A stretch of 64,000 nucleotides of DNA from Williamsia maris (GCF_024171815.1 NZ_JAMTCJ010000003.1:496001-560000), one strand, 5' to 3'. Positions 1 through 9,739 are shown, numbered from the stretch's first letter. Numbers and translations are program-made. Notes: a model not told the origin generated them from the letters alone.

Positions 1-1097
1 ATGCGCTCGTCGGTCGCGGTGAGTGCGAGTCGCACGTGCTTCGTCCCGGACGGTCCGTAGAACTCCCCCGGCGCGGCCAGGATCCCCTTGTGCGCCAGCC
101 ACTCGACGGTGTCGCGGCACGGTTCGTCACGCGTCGCCCACAGGTACAGGCCGGCCTCGGAATGGTCGATCCGGAACCCCGCGTGGCGCACTGCGGTGGA
201 CAGGACCACCCGCCGGTTGAGGTAGCGCTCTCGCTGTGCGTCGACGTGACGGTCATCGGTCAGCGCCGCGATCATCGCGGTCTGGACCGGATACGGCACG
301 ATCATGCCCGCGTGTTTGCGGACCGCGAGCAGTTCGCGGACCAGATCCGGATCACCGGCGAAAAACCCGGCCCGGTACCCGGCCAGGTTGGAGATCTTCG
401 ACAGCGAGTGCACCGCGAGCAGACCGGTGACGTCGCCGTCGCACACCCGGGGATCCAGGATCGAGATCGCCTCGGCGTCCCAGGCCAGGCCCAGATAACA
501 CTCGTCGGAGATGACGACGGTCCCACGCTCGCGCGCCCAGGCGACCACCTTGCGCAGATGCTCCACCCCGAGCACCTTGCCGGTCGGGTTCGACGGCGAG
601 TTGATGAAGATCGCACCCGGCCGCGTCGGGCCGAGGGCGAGCAGGGAGTCGGCGCGGACCGGACGCGCACCGGCCAGCAGCACCCCCACCTCGTAGGTCG
701 GATAGGCGACCTCGGGGATGACGATGTCGTCGCCGGGACCGAACCCCAGCATCGAGATGACCGAGGCGATGGCCTCCTTCGTCCCGATGACCGGCAGCAC
801 CGCCGACTCCTCGACCGACCCGATGCCGTACCGCCGCTTCAGGGCCGCGACCGCGGCCACCCGCAGATCGGTGGTCCCGGCAGTCGTCGGGTACCCGGGA
901 AACGACGCACCGTCATCGAGACCGCGCCGGATGATCGGATCGATCGTGTCGACCGGGGTGCCCACCGACAGGTCGACGATCCCCTCCGGGTGCGCGGCTG
1001 CGAGCGCCTTGGCGTCGGTCAGCGAGTCCCAGGGGAAATCGGGCAGGCCCGCACTGACCGCCCGCCGGGTGGCCCGGGGTGTCTGCTGCTCGGTCAC
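1..1097 (-). CDS. dapC: Succinyldiaminopimelate transaminase DapC (C-terminus cut by window start)
   Basis: This class I/II PLP-dependent aminotransferase is expected to transfer an amino group from glutamate to N-succinyl-2-amino-6-ketopimelate in the lysine/meso-diaminopimelate pathway, in the cytosol. The 365 residues visible from a GTG at 1097 resemble mycobacterial DapC (about 360 aa). Visible motifs are PGYPTTAGT near the N-terminus, NSPSNPTG in the cofactor domain and HSLSK with the Schiff-base lysine. The reading frame is open to base 1 and ends in ALTATDER, a segment close to the family C-terminus, so perhaps a dozen residues are missing. It begins 16 bp after the ferredoxin stop, which suggests an operon. 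No strong ribosome site precedes the GTG, so the exact start is uncertain. Confidence 0.9.
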   Translation of the reverse strand, partial: MTEQQTPRATRRAVSAGLPDFPWDSLTDAKALAAAHPEGIVDLSVGTPVDTIDPIIRRGLDDGASFPGYPTTAGTTDLRVAAVAALKRRYGIGSVEESAVLPVIGTKEAIASVISMLGFGPGDDIVIPEVAYPTYEVGVLLAGARPVRADSLLALGPTRPGAIFINSPSNPTGKVLGVEHLRKVVAWARERGTVVISDECYLGLAWDAEAISILDPRVCDGDVTGLLAVHSLSKISNLAGYRAGFFAGDPDLVRELLAVRKHAGMIVPYPVQTAMIAALTDDRHVDAQRERYLNRRVVLSTAVRHAGFRIDHSEAGLYLWATRDEPCRDTVEWLAHKGILAAPGEFYGPSGTKHVRLALTATDER

Positions 1098-1113
1098 TCG
1101 CCGGGCGTTTCCG

Positions 1114-1443
1114 TCAGTCTTCTTCGGTGTTCATCGGGGGCAGGCCCTTGATGAACGCGGGATCGTGCGACGTCTTGCCGACCTTGCTCGCGCCACCGGG
1201 CGAGCCCAGGTCGTCGAAGAAGTCCACGTTGGCGTTGACGTAGGGCTCCCACTCGTCGGGAACGTCATCCTCGTAGAAGATGGCCTCGACCGGGCAGACC
1301 GGTTCGCAGGCGCCGCAGTCGACGCATTCGTCGGGCTGGATGTACAGCATCCGGTCGCCCTCGTAGATGCAATCCACCGGGCACTCCTCGACGCAGGCCC
1401 TGTCCAGCAGGTCCACACACGGCTCGGCGATGATGTACGTCAA
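1114..1443 (-). CDS. fdxA: 7Fe ferredoxin (3Fe-4S/4Fe-4S), FdxA/FdxC type
   Basis: A 109-residue cytosolic electron carrier. Cysteines at 9, 17, 21, 25, 40, 43, 46 and 50 match the spacing of Azotobacter-type seven-iron ferredoxins: 9/17/50 would bind the 3Fe-4S cluster and 21/40/43/46 the 4Fe-4S cluster. An acidic C-terminal extension of about 50 residues is typical of actinobacterial members. The start chosen is a TTG at 1443, because the segment GAGGAGAG lies at ribosome-binding distance upstream and the family begins with TYIIAEPC; a longer frame to 1554 is unlikely. The ferredoxin-dapC order is the one known from mycobacteria (fdxC-dapC). Likely partners are cytochromes P450 or other oxidoreductases, but nothing here identifies one. 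Confidence 0.93.
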   Translation of the reverse strand: MTYIIAEPCVDLLDRACVEECPVDCIYEGDRMLYIQPDECVDCGACEPVCPVEAIFYEDDVPDEWEPYVNANVDFFDDLGSPGGASKVGKTSHDPAFIKGLPPMNTEED

Positions 1444-1787
1444 CTCGGTTCTCTCCTCACGTATCGCGCGTAGGGCAGTACGCGCCCGCAACGGAACCCT
1501 GGTGTAGGGCCACGTGTCCACCCACCAGTATCCGTCCGCCCCGGTCGTGGTCACAAACCGGGGGCACCCGCGCGGCCGTCCTCGCGCACGTCAGACGGCC
1601 GAGGTGAGACGAACAGCACCCGCGAGGCGGTGCCCGCCGCGGCCACCTTCGAATCAGGGTGCACCTAACCCTCGTCCCGACCGTCGTCTGCAGGCACTCT
1701 GACCTGGTGATCCACCACCCGACGTCCGGACGCTGTCGCAGCTGAGCACCCCGACCTGTCCACCTGCGACTCACGGAGTTCACGACG
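1444..1787. other. Divergent intergenic region between ferredoxin and cysteine dioxygenase genes
   Basis: These 344 bp must carry promoters for both directions. No convincing ORF, tRNA or riboswitch was found, and no cysteine-rich leader peptide precedes the dioxygenase. The only structured piece noticed is a small inverted repeat, AGGGT at 1656-1660 and ACCCT at 1668-1672, around GCACCTA. It overlaps the 8-bp palindrome GGTGCACC. It does not fit the DtxR/IdeR consensus well enough to be called an iron box. The dioxygenase has a weak ribosome site (CGGAG about nine bases before ATG). Confidence 0.4.
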
Positions 1788-2333
1788 ATGACCACGACCC
1801 TGGGACCGATCCCGAAGTTCGACCGCCCCACCTCCACTCTTCCGACGCGACTGCGTCCCGCCGATCTGTTGCGCCTGACCGACCAGACGGCCGCCGATGT
1901 GCTCGATGGACACTACGACCACGTGCTGCCCGACCGATGGGACGAGGTGTCACGCTGGTCGACCCGCCTGCACGCCGACGACGATCTCGACCTGTGGCTG
2001 ATCAGCTGGACCCCGAACGTCTCCACCGAGCTGCACGATCACGCCGGCTCGTTCGGCGCGTTGACGGTGTTGTCGGGGTCGCTCACCGAGTACCGCTGGA
2101 CCGGACGCGATCTGCGGGCACGCACCCTCGATGCCGGCGATCAGGCATCCTTCCCGCTCGGATGGGTGCACGATGTGATGCGTAATCCGGCCACGCCGAG
2201 CGGTGCCGAGCCGACGTTGAGTGTGCACGCCTACTCACCGCCGCTCACCGCGATGTCCTACTACGAGGTCACCCCGGCGCAGTCGATCCGACGTGTGCGC
2301 ACCGAGTTGACCGACGTGCCCGAAAAAGACTGA
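1788..2333 (+). CDS. Cysteine dioxygenase family protein
   Basis: A cupin-fold non-haem iron enzyme (181 aa) expected to oxidise cysteine, or a related thiol such as 3-mercaptopropionate, to the sulfinate using O2. The iron-binding histidines are visible: H83 and H85 in ELHDHAGSFGAL and H128 in GWVHDVMR. The SPP-containing stretch after HAYS and the following tyrosines fit the bacterial CDO active site. Gly rather than Cys appears at the usual Cys-Tyr crosslink position, as is common in bacteria. A rhodanese gene follows seven bases after the stop, so the pair probably works in cysteine/sulfane-sulfur disposal. The exact thiol substrate cannot be read from the sequence. Confidence 0.88.
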   Translation: MTTTLGPIPKFDRPTSTLPTRLRPADLLRLTDQTAADVLDGHYDHVLPDRWDEVSRWSTRLHADDDLDLWLISWTPNVSTELHDHAGSFGALTVLSGSLTEYRWTGRDLRARTLDAGDQASFPLGWVHDVMRNPATPSGAEPTLSVHAYSPPLTAMSYYEVTPAQSIRRVRTELTDVPEKD

Positions 2334-2340
2334 AGGACTG

Positions 2341-2709
2341 ATGACCACGATCGACGACCTGCTCCTGACCGCCCGCGACTCACTCGTGCGGTTGCCCGCC
2401 GAGAAGGTCCGCGACGAACTCGCCGCGGGCGCGATCCTCGTCGACATCCGTCCGGCCGCGCAGCGTGCCGCCGAGGGCGAGGCGCCCGACGCCCTGGTCA
2501 TCGAACGCAATGTCCTCGAGTGGCGGTGCGACCCCGCCAGTGACGCGAAGATCCCCGAGGCGACCGATCATGACGTCCGGTGGATCGTGTTGTGTCAGCA
2601 GGGGTACACCTCGAGCCTGGCGGCAGCGGCGTTGCAGCAGTTGGGATTACATCGCGCGACCGACGTGATCGGCGGCTACGAGGCGCTCGTCGAGGCCGGC
2701 GCCGTCTGA
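2341..2709 (+). CDS. Rhodanese-like domain protein
   Basis: A single rhodanese domain of 122 aa, proposed to move sulfane sulfur. The active-site loop is CQQGYTSS with Cys85, preceded by an ILVDIRP strand and followed by a GGYEALVEAG C-terminal helix, all typical of single-domain rhodaneses. A GAAGGA ribosome site spans the end of the upstream gene. Seven bases separate it from the cysteine dioxygenase gene, so co-transcription is very likely and sulfite, thiosulfate or persulfide handling after cysteine oxidation is the probable context. The substrate and acceptor are not determined. Confidence 0.88.
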   Translation: MTTIDDLLLTARDSLVRLPAEKVRDELAAGAILVDIRPAAQRAAEGEAPDALVIERNVLEWRCDPASDAKIPEATDHDVRWIVLCQQGYTSSLAAAALQQLGLHRATDVIGGYEALVEAGAV

Positions 2710-2800
2710 GGCATGGGCGCAACCGGGTCTTGCGTTCGTAGACCGCACGTGTCACCGTTGTCGCCATGACCACAGGAAAGGCGGATTCCGCCACCATCGC

Positions 2801-4043
2801 GTGAGCGCCGCACCGATTCGCACGGCCACCCGATCGCCGCGAATCCCAATCCCCACCCGCACCATTCCCGACTCCGGGCCGATACCTGATCTGCACGCGT
2901 ATCGCGACGCCTGGCTCACCTTCGGCACCCTCGCCCAACCCTCGGATCGCATCACGGCGGAATCTGCTGTTGCAGAACTTTATCGACGATCCGGGTGTAG
3001 CGAACCCGAGTTCGTCTGGACGACCTCACCCCCGGCGGCCCAGGAACTGATGTCCACGATGGGCCGGGCCGACGTGATGTCCATCAGCATCGACAGCCTC
3101 GAACGTGCACCTGCTCGTATCGCGGCCATGCTCTCCGCGTCCCGCGTCCCGCGCCCGCATGGACGCACGGATCGCGGGCGCCCATCGCACCGCCTGGGGC
3201 GAGCGACAGATGACGGCGAACCTGGGAGTTCCCTCGTGGCAGATCTCGGAGGACATAGCCAGGAGCACGTATCGCTTTGTGCGTGAATCAATCTGGGATT
3301 CTCTGCGTACCAGTCTGTGCGATGGCGTGGCCTCCGGGATACGAACCCTGATGCCGCCTTTCGTCGGGGCGGTGACCTGGTACGGGCAGCAGGAGGCCCA
3401 CCGCGTCGCGTACTACGACTACTACCGACGCACCGGCCTCGCAGAGTTCCGGCCCGAGGACGTCGACATTCTCGACGTGCTCGCCGGTCTCACCCGCGCA
3501 ACCGGATGGTGGTGGGCCTTCGATGACGTGTGCGTCATGGCGGAGCGACCGACCGCCCTGCACACCGAGCCCGCGCCGAACGGACAGTTCGACCAACAGC
3601 GTCTGCATCGCGACGACGAGCCGGCGATCGAGTTCGCCGACGGTCACGAGGTTTTCGCCCATCACGGGACGATCATCCCGGCATGGGTCGTGCGCGAGCC
3701 GACCGTCGAGCGCATCGCCCGCGAACGCAATGTCGAGGTCCGCCGATGCGCGATCGAACGCATCGGGTGGGACACCTACATCGACGCCGCCGGGCTGGAC
3801 CAGATCGACCAGACCGATGATCCCGGCAACGGCGGCAACCCGTTACGCCTCTACGCGACGCCCGACGGCTGGGGACGTCCCGAACGAATCCTACTGGTGG
3901 TCAACGGATCCGCAGAACGCGACGGGCAACGCCGACGGTACGGGCTGCGCGTGCCGCCGTGGATCAGGTCCGCGCTCGACGCGGCGGGCTGGACGTACGG
4001 CATCCGCGGCTCCGACTACGCCCAGCTGGCCCGCCGAACATGA
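2801..4043 (+). pseudogene. DUF6745-type protein, reading frame broken by a +1 shift
   Basis: Two overlapping frames together make one DUF6745-like protein. The 5' part from GTG 2801 encodes LHAYRDAWLTFGT and AVAELYRRSGC, the expected N-terminal region. The 3' part, in another frame from about 3150 to 4043, encodes WYGQQEAHR, GWWWAFDDV, ERNVEVRRCAIERIGW and VNGSAERDG, which match what I recall of the family C-terminal half. The frames meet in a run rich in CCC around 3141-3155; removing one C there restores a continuous protein of about 410 aa. This may be a genuine frameshift or an indel error in a GC-rich repeat. Function of the family is unknown to me. A small hypothetical gene follows closely. 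Confidence 0.7.
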
Positions 4044-4087
4044 CCACATCTCACGCCACTCCCGACCCGACAACCCAAGGTGCCCCC

Positions 4088-4543
4088 ATGAACGTCATGA
4101 CCCTGTCCACTCTCACCGACCTCACCGGACTCGAGGTCCTCGATCATCTCGACCGCTCGGTGTCCATCCCCGTGATCGACGGGCTCCAGGCCCAAGGCGA
4201 TCTCATCGTGGTCCCGCATCGACTCCTGCGCGAGGCGGTCACGACCGGTCGGTGGACTCGGACGTCCGCGGTGCCGCTGTCCGGAATCGAGTTGCTGCGC
4301 AGCGCAGCCGGTGGCAATCCGCACAGTCTCGTCGGCGACGCAGGGATCTGCACCTGGTCGACCCCCGTGCACGACACCCGCGGCCTCGCCCTGGGAATCC
4401 TCGACACCGAGGTCGTCGCGTATCTGATCCACCCCGAGCACGGGGCGACCGGAATCGCCCCGGGACGTTACGTGATCGGACGTCAACGCGAAGGCGGCAC
4501 CGAGGTCCATCTCGGATCGCGAGTCCAGCTGGTGGCCGACTGA
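4088..4543 (+). CDS. Hypothetical protein downstream of the DUF6745 gene
   Basis: A 151-residue soluble protein of no family I recognise. It has no signal peptide or membrane span and reads as a compact alpha/beta domain with several hydrophobic strands (for example LIVVPHRLL and AYLIHPEHG). An ATG at 4040 overlaps the DUF6745 stop as ATGA, but the ATG at 4088 is preferred because AAGG lies eight bases before it; the extra 16 residues of the longer form are low in conserved character. Its position suggests co-expression with the DUF6745 gene. The 3' side is followed by the first GTTGGGC array. Confidence 0.6.
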   Translation: MNVMTLSTLTDLTGLEVLDHLDRSVSIPVIDGLQAQGDLIVVPHRLLREAVTTGRWTRTSAVPLSGIELLRSAAGGNPHSLVGDAGICTWSTPVHDTRGLALGILDTEVVAYLIHPEHGATGIAPGRYVIGRQREGGTEVHLGSRVQLVAD

Positions 4544-4584
4544 CCCACGCCGGATACGCCTGTCGACGTCATGACCGTTCGTGT

Positions 4585-4668
4585 GTTGGGCCCTCGTTCT
4601 CGCGCGTTGGGCCGTCATGACGCAGTTCCCTGCGACAACGGCCCAACAGCGGCGAACGAGAGCCCAAC
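4585..4668. repeat. GTTGGGC array 1 (2 + 2 copies, 21-bp period, opposed arms)
   Basis: GTTGGGC occurs at 4585-4591 and 4606-4612, exactly 21 bp apart. The reverse complement GCCCAAC occurs at 4641-4647 and 4662-4668, again exactly 21 bp apart. Bases around the cores also pair (CTCGTTC near 4592 with GAACGAG near 4654), so the whole segment could fold as an imperfect long hairpin. It lies between the stop of the hypothetical gene at 4543 and the lipoprotein start at 4684. The same period and core recur near 42,809 and 51,002. Confidence 0.85.
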
Positions 4669-4683
4669 AGCGGAAATCGCGCG

Positions 4684-6240
4684 ATGATGGTTCGCATGAC
4701 CGTACGGATGAACACCGTCGCGCGGATGGTTGTCGCCGTGGTGACCGTCGCGGCGTGCATTGTCGGGTGTTCGACGTCGGACACCGCCGGCCCGTCGGAC
4801 CTCTCGATGTCGACGGTCCCGATGGAGTCCCTGGCGTCCACCGACGACGTGTCAGCGTCCACCACCGGTGCGACGCGTCTGCTCGGCGACCTCACCGGCC
4901 GTGAGATGTATCCGGCCGCCCTCTCGCCCGACGGCACCCGCGTCGCCGCCGTCGTGGAGTCACTCGCCGGACGGGTGGTCACGCCGATCGCCGGATACGG
5001 GACCGGTTCGGCCGTGACGCGCTACGGACCCACCGAGCTGTGGGTCTGGGACGCACGATCCGGCGCCCGCGTGCTGAGCGCCCCGATCCCGCGGCCCACG
5101 TCCATGGCGTTCACCCCCGACGGATCACGGGTCGTCACCGATGACCCGCATCAGCGCGGCGCGCTCCTGCGCGCGTGGGACATCGTCACGGGCCGCCTCG
5201 TCGCGACCTACACCCGACCCGGGGAGGGCAATCCGGACGGCACCGACGGCGGCGGCCCGAGCGGGAACACCCCCGCCACCCGCTCGATGTTCGCGGTCGG
5301 TCCTGACGGAGCGCAGATCACCACCTACGCGGGCAACGACTTCGCCGGGCCGCCGGGAGAGCCCTACGACGGCATCCGGCGGATCGTCCGCCTGTGGAAC
5401 ACAGGTACAGCCACCATCGACCACACCCTGGAATCCATCACCGGGGCTCGCATCGCGTTCCCACCGGCGTTGGCCTACACACCCGACGGCCAGACGATCG
5501 TCGCCGGTTTCACGTCCCCTCGACCCGGCGCGCAGAGCACGTCGACGACCTTCGCCGGTGTCACCACGTGGTCGGCGGCGACGGGCAGACTCCTCACGCG
5601 CACCGACATCGACAACGGCAGCGGCACCGCGCAATCCACGATCCGGGATGTCGCAGTACGAGAGGGGAAGCCGGTGGCGGTCGGGCAGACGGTCTCGCCA
5701 CCGGCGGGGCCTGGCCAACCGGCGGCCGGCACCGCCGTCTGGTTGTACGACACCTCGCGCGGGCGCCAGACGACGCTCGCCCGGTCGGGCGGCGCAGGCG
5801 ACGGTTTCGACACCGCCGTGAGTCCGGACGGCACGTCGATTGCGGTGCTCACGACCCAGAACGTCTCCACCACAGGGGATCAGGACCCCTACCGACGCCA
5901 GGTGCTGACGACTTTCGACGCCACGGCGCCCCGCCGATCCCACGACGTCGCGCTCCCCGACCCGCCGCAATGCACCACCGAGTTCTCGACGCCGGGGACC
6001 ACCGTCGAGTACAGCCCGGACGGGACGACATTCATGATCGCGGGATGCGGGCTCACGGTGTACGACAGCGCCGACCCGACCCACCGGCGAACCCTGCAGG
6101 CGGCCGGCGACGCGCAGCAGTGCGATCTCGGCACCACCGCGCAGTACTCCGGCGACGGGACCCGCATCGTGGGATCGGGTCCGTGCGGAATCCGCCTGTA
6201 CGACAGCGTGACCGGGCGAGTTGTTGCCGCCACCGGGTGA
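4684..6240 (+). CDS. Putative lipoprotein with WD40-like beta-propeller
   Basis: A 518-residue exported lipoprotein of unknown role. The N-terminus has a hydrophobic stretch ending in the lipobox IVGC, with the lipid-modified Cys at about 29, then a Ser/Thr-rich linker. From about residue 75 it carries repeated blade motifs such as LSPDGTRVA, FTPDGSRV, YTPDGQTIV, VSPDGTSIA and YSPDGTTF, each preceding a W/L-x-D/T-strand, giving a seven-bladed-type propeller. No catalytic residues are evident, so a scaffold or binding role outside the membrane is likely. Several ATGs lie near the start (4684, 4687, 4696, 4708); the first is used because GGAAA precedes it. The repeat array ends 15 bp upstream of it. 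Confidence 0.8.
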   Translation: MMVRMTVRMNTVARMVVAVVTVAACIVGCSTSDTAGPSDLSMSTVPMESLASTDDVSASTTGATRLLGDLTGREMYPAALSPDGTRVAAVVESLAGRVVTPIAGYGTGSAVTRYGPTELWVWDARSGARVLSAPIPRPTSMAFTPDGSRVVTDDPHQRGALLRAWDIVTGRLVATYTRPGEGNPDGTDGGGPSGNTPATRSMFAVGPDGAQITTYAGNDFAGPPGEPYDGIRRIVRLWNTGTATIDHTLESITGARIAFPPALAYTPDGQTIVAGFTSPRPGAQSTSTTFAGVTTWSAATGRLLTRTDIDNGSGTAQSTIRDVAVREGKPVAVGQTVSPPAGPGQPAAGTAVWLYDTSRGRQTTLARSGGAGDGFDTAVSPDGTSIAVLTTQNVSTTGDQDPYRRQVLTTFDATAPRRSHDVALPDPPQCTTEFSTPGTTVEYSPDGTTFMIAGCGLTVYDSADPTHRRTLQAAGDAQQCDLGTTAQYSGDGTRIVGSGPCGIRLYDSVTGRVVAATG

Positions 6241-6267
6241 CCGGCGCGCGATCAGCCACGAACGGGA

Positions 6268-7050
6268 TCAGACGCGTACCGGCGCTCGCAGACTGGCCAC
6301 GGCGGCCTCGGCCGCGCGGCGCAGGGCCGACCGCTCCCCCACGTAGTCGGCGACCGCACCCACCACCGGCAGCGCACTGAGCAATCGCCACGGCTGCTTC
6401 GGCGACGGCCGGTGCGACAGGACATCGGAGATCGACCGCAGCAACGCCACCGTCGCCCACACCGACTTCACGATGCCGGCCGGACTCAGCGACCGCTTGC
6501 GTTCACGCGCGGCGTCGACCGCCTTCTCGATGTCGGCGGAGGCGCTCGCCGAGTCGTCGGCCGGCTGCGACAACAACCGCCGGGAGTCGACGATCCGATC
6601 GCAGAGCACGGCGACGAGCTGGTCGGTCTGCTCGTTCCGGTCGTGGACACCGTGCACCCGCTGGACCGCGCAGATGACGAACGCCTGCTGCGCGAAGCCG
6701 AGCAGATCCTGCAGCGGCAGCCGATTCGAGATCGCCCCGAAGACACCGGGATAGGCCACCAACACCGTGCTGAGGCGACCGACCCGGCCGACCCACCACT
6801 CGGTGCGCTGCTCGACATTCCATTTGTCCCAGGTCGCGGTGCCGGGCAGACCGGTGTGGTCGGTGACCCAGCGCAGCGAGTCGGTGGCCTTGGCGATCAG
6901 GGAGTCGTCGTCGGCCGAGTCGGTGAACGTCAGACGTTTCACGCCGAGCACGTCGCAGCCCTCGAGGACGTCGAGCACCGGATTGATCACCCCGGTCGCG
7001 GTGTGGAGCACCCGTGCGATGTCGCGGTCGCTGATCGTGCGCTGCGCCAT
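6268..7050 (-). CDS. Conserved hypothetical protein coupled to fbiC
   Basis: A 260-residue protein with alternating hydrophobic helices (LSTVLVAYPGVFGAI, LLGFAQQAFVICAVQRVHG) and a C-terminal basic/Ala-rich end, but no clear signal peptide and no recognised domain. Its ATG shares a base with the fbiC stop (TGATG), so it is translationally coupled to the F420 biosynthesis gene. That linkage hints at a housekeeping role connected to the same transcript, but no function can be assigned. It converges with the propeller lipoprotein gene, 27 bp away. Confidence 0.65.
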   Translation of the reverse strand: MAQRTISDRDIARVLHTATGVINPVLDVLEGCDVLGVKRLTFTDSADDDSLIAKATDSLRWVTDHTGLPGTATWDKWNVEQRTEWWVGRVGRLSTVLVAYPGVFGAISNRLPLQDLLGFAQQAFVICAVQRVHGVHDRNEQTDQLVAVLCDRIVDSRRLLSQPADDSASASADIEKAVDAARERKRSLSPAGIVKSVWATVALLRSISDVLSHRPSPKQPWRLLSALPVVGAVADYVGERSALRRAAEAAVASLRAPVRV

Positions 7051-9701
7051 CAGGCCGCGGTCTCGCGGCGGGCGTGGACGGTGGTCCGCTCCCGCGCGGG
7101 GCGACCGATCTGTTCGGCGATCGACCGCAACTCGGCCACGGTCTTCTCCGACCCGTGCTGCGACCCGGCCATGCGCGAGATGGTCTCCTCCATCAACGTG
7201 CCGCCGAGGTCGTTGGCGCCGCCCTGCAGCATCACCTGGGTACCGGCGGTACCGAGCTTGACCCAGCTGGTCTGGATGTTGTGGATGCGCCCGTGCAGCA
7301 TCACGCGTGCGAGGGCGTGCACCGCACGGTTGTCGCGGTGGGTCGGGCCCGGACGCGACGCTCCCGCGAGGTAGAGCGGCGAACTCTGGTGCACGAACGG
7401 CAGCGGCACGAACTCGGTGAAACCGCCGGTGCGGTCCTGGATCCCGCGCAGGATGTTCAGATGCCCCACCCAGTGTTTCGGGGCATCGACGTGGCCGTAC
7501 ATCATCGTCGAGCTCGACCGCAGTCCCACCTCGTGCGCGGTGGTGACGACGTCGATCCAGGACGCGGTGGGCAGTTTGCCCTTGGTGAGCACCCAGCGGA
7601 CCTCGTCGTCGAGGATCTCCGCCGCGGTACCGGGGATGGTGTCGAGTCCGGCCTCACGCAGCTGGGTCAGCCACTCGCGCACGCTCTGTCCGCCGCGCGA
7701 CGCACCGTTGACGATCTCCATCGGCGAGAACGCATGGACGTGCATCGAGGGCACCCGGGCCTTCACCGCCCGCACCAGATCGGCGTAGCCGGTGACCGGC
7801 AGCTCCGGGTCGATGCCGCCCTGCATGCAGACCTCGGTGGCGCCGGCGACGTGCGCCTCCCACGCCCGGTCGGCGACCTCGTCGGCCGAGAGCGTGTACG
7901 CGTCGGCGTCACCCTTGCGCTGGGCGAACGCACAGAACCGGCATCCGGTGTAGCAGATGTTGGTGAAGTTGATGTTCCGGTTGACGACGTAGGTGACGTC
8001 GTCGCCGTTGACCTCCTTGCGCAGCGAGTCGGCGAGTGCCACAAGCGCTTCGAGTCCGTCACCGTCGGCCGTCGCGAGCGCGAGGTAGTCGGCGTCGCTG
8101 CAGGCGGCGGGGTCCTTCTCGGCGTTGCGCAGTGCGGTCAACACGTCGGCGTCGAGGCGGGCGGGCGCCGCCGCGGCGTCGGCCGAGAGGGCCAGCACCT
8201 GCTCGCGCACGGTGTCCCAGTCGCCGAATGCGCTGCCGAGATCGCTACGGGTCTCGGTGTTGCGGCCCTCGGAGTCGATGGCGGTGTGCAGGTCGACGCG
8301 TCCGGTGGACTGCCAGTCCTCGTCGGGCTCCTGCCAGGGCAGACCCACCGGGATGACGTCGGCGGCGAGACCGGTGACCGGATCGGACAGGGCGCGCACG
8401 TGTCCGGTGATCCGCGGATCGATCCAGGGCTGCCCGGCCAGGACGTACTGCGGCTGCGCCGCAACACGTTCGGTCAGCGTGTAGCCGGTGTCGGCGGTGA
8501 TCTGGGCGAGCGCGTCGAGGTTCGGCCACGGCCGCTCGGGGTTCACGTGATCCGGGGTCAGCGGCGAGACTCCACCCCAGTCGTCGACGCCGGCGGCGAT
8601 CAGTGCGGCGCACTCGTCGGCCGAGACCAGGTTCGGCGGCGCCTGGATCCGCATCGACGGTCCGAGCAGGACCCGGGCGACGGCGACCGCGGCGATGAAC
8701 TCGTCGATGTCGGCGTCGGGCACCGAGCGCATCGCCGTGTCCGACTTCGCCCGGAAGTTCTGGATGATCACCTCTTGGATGTGACCGAAAGCCTTGTGCG
8801 TCGAGCGGATCTCGAGAAGCGACTCCGCGCGTTCGTGCCGCGTCTCGCCGATCCCCACGAGGATCCCGGTGGTGAACGGCACCGACAGCCGGCCCGCGTC
8901 GACCAGGACGCGCTTGCGCACCTCGGGGTCCTTGTCGGGACTGCCGTTGTGGCACTCCCCCTTGTCGGTGAACAGGCGCCGCGAGGTGGTCTCGAGCATC
9001 ATGCCCATCGACGGGGCGACCGGCTTGAGGCGCGAGATCTCCTCCCACGTCATCACCCCGGGGTTGAGGTGCGGCAGCAGACCGGTCTCCTCGAGGACCC
9101 GGATCGACGCCGCGCGCACGTAGTCCAGGGTCGAGTCGTAACCACGCTCGTCGAGCCACTGGGCGGCCTCGGGCCACCGGTCCTCGGGGCGGTCGCCGAG
9201 GGTGAACAAGGCCTCTTTGCATCCCAGCTCGGCGCCGCGACGCGCGATGTCGAGGACCTCGTCCATCTCCAGGAACGCGCCGTGTCCCTCGCGGGCCAGC
9301 TTTCCGGGAACGGTGACGAAGGTGCAGTAGTGGCACTTGTCGCGACACAGTCGGGTCAGCGGGATGAACACCTTGCGGGAATAGGTGACCTGGTGGTCGC
9401 GGCCCTGCGCGGTCAGACCCGCATCGCGGACCCGTCCCGCCGACGTGGACAGGTCGGCTAGGTCGTCACCACGGGCGGCGAGCAGCACGGTCGCCTCGTC
9501 GACGTTGATCGTCGCGCCGTCACGAACGCGTCGCAACGCGCGCCGCATGGCCGACGGGGTCGGTGCGGGTTCGTCGGGCGACGGGGCCGCGGCAACGGTC
9601 ACGGGGTCGGTGTGCGCCGCTGTCGGGGAGCCGACGAAGGTGGGCGCGGGGAGATCGGTTGACTCACGGTGTTCGGATGTCACCCTCCGATCATGCGCCA
9701 T
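7050..9701 (-). CDS. fbiC: FO synthase (7,8-didemethyl-8-hydroxy-5-deazariboflavin synthase) FbiC
   Basis: An 883-residue fused radical-SAM enzyme that makes the deazaflavin chromophore FO of coenzyme F420 from tyrosine and a ribityl-aminouracil. It carries two CxxxCxxC clusters: C119/C123/C126 in the CofG-like half and C583/C587/C590 in the CofH-like half. Long segments such as [28 protein letters not shown] and [20 protein letters not shown] are those of mycobacterial FbiC. It is slightly longer than the M. tuberculosis protein (856 aa) because of the N-terminal leader. The ATG at 9701 has no clear ribosome site; a GTG at 9683 directly abuts GGAGG, so the true start is uncertain. Two F420-type oxidoreductases elsewhere in the window are potential users of the cofactor. 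Confidence 0.96.
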   Translation of the reverse strand: MAHDRRVTSEHRESTDLPAPTFVGSPTAAHTDPVTVAAAPSPDEPAPTPSAMRRALRRVRDGATINVDEATVLLAARGDDLADLSTSAGRVRDAGLTAQGRDHQVTYSRKVFIPLTRLCRDKCHYCTFVTVPGKLAREGHGAFLEMDEVLDIARRGAELGCKEALFTLGDRPEDRWPEAAQWLDERGYDSTLDYVRAASIRVLEETGLLPHLNPGVMTWEEISRLKPVAPSMGMMLETTSRRLFTDKGECHNGSPDKDPEVRKRVLVDAGRLSVPFTTGILVGIGETRHERAESLLEIRSTHKAFGHIQEVIIQNFRAKSDTAMRSVPDADIDEFIAAVAVARVLLGPSMRIQAPPNLVSADECAALIAAGVDDWGGVSPLTPDHVNPERPWPNLDALAQITADTGYTLTERVAAQPQYVLAGQPWIDPRITGHVRALSDPVTGLAADVIPVGLPWQEPDEDWQSTGRVDLHTAIDSEGRNTETRSDLGSAFGDWDTVREQVLALSADAAAAPARLDADVLTALRNAEKDPAACSDADYLALATADGDGLEALVALADSLRKEVNGDDVTYVVNRNINFTNICYTGCRFCAFAQRKGDADAYTLSADEVADRAWEAHVAGATEVCMQGGIDPELPVTGYADLVRAVKARVPSMHVHAFSPMEIVNGASRGGQSVREWLTQLREAGLDTIPGTAAEILDDEVRWVLTKGKLPTASWIDVVTTAHEVGLRSSSTMMYGHVDAPKHWVGHLNILRGIQDRTGGFTEFVPLPFVHQSSPLYLAGASRPGPTHRDNRAVHALARVMLHGRIHNIQTSWVKLGTAGTQVMLQGGANDLGGTLMEETISRMAGSQHGSEKTVAELRSIAEQIGRPARERTTVHARRETAA

Positions 9702-9739
9702 CGGAGCGGTGGGCGGTCATTCCCGCCCCCTGATCCGCC

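Noticed and set aside
1651-1675. Iron box in the fdxA/cysteine dioxygenase intergenic region
   Set aside because: Although it contains GTTAGG/CCTAAC-like pieces, alignment to the DtxR/IdeR consensus leaves too many mismatches; it is recorded only as a weak inverted repeat.
7074-9461. A 795-codon plus-strand frame opposite fbiC
   Set aside because: It mirrors the codon structure of fbiC, and its product has no recognisable family motif.
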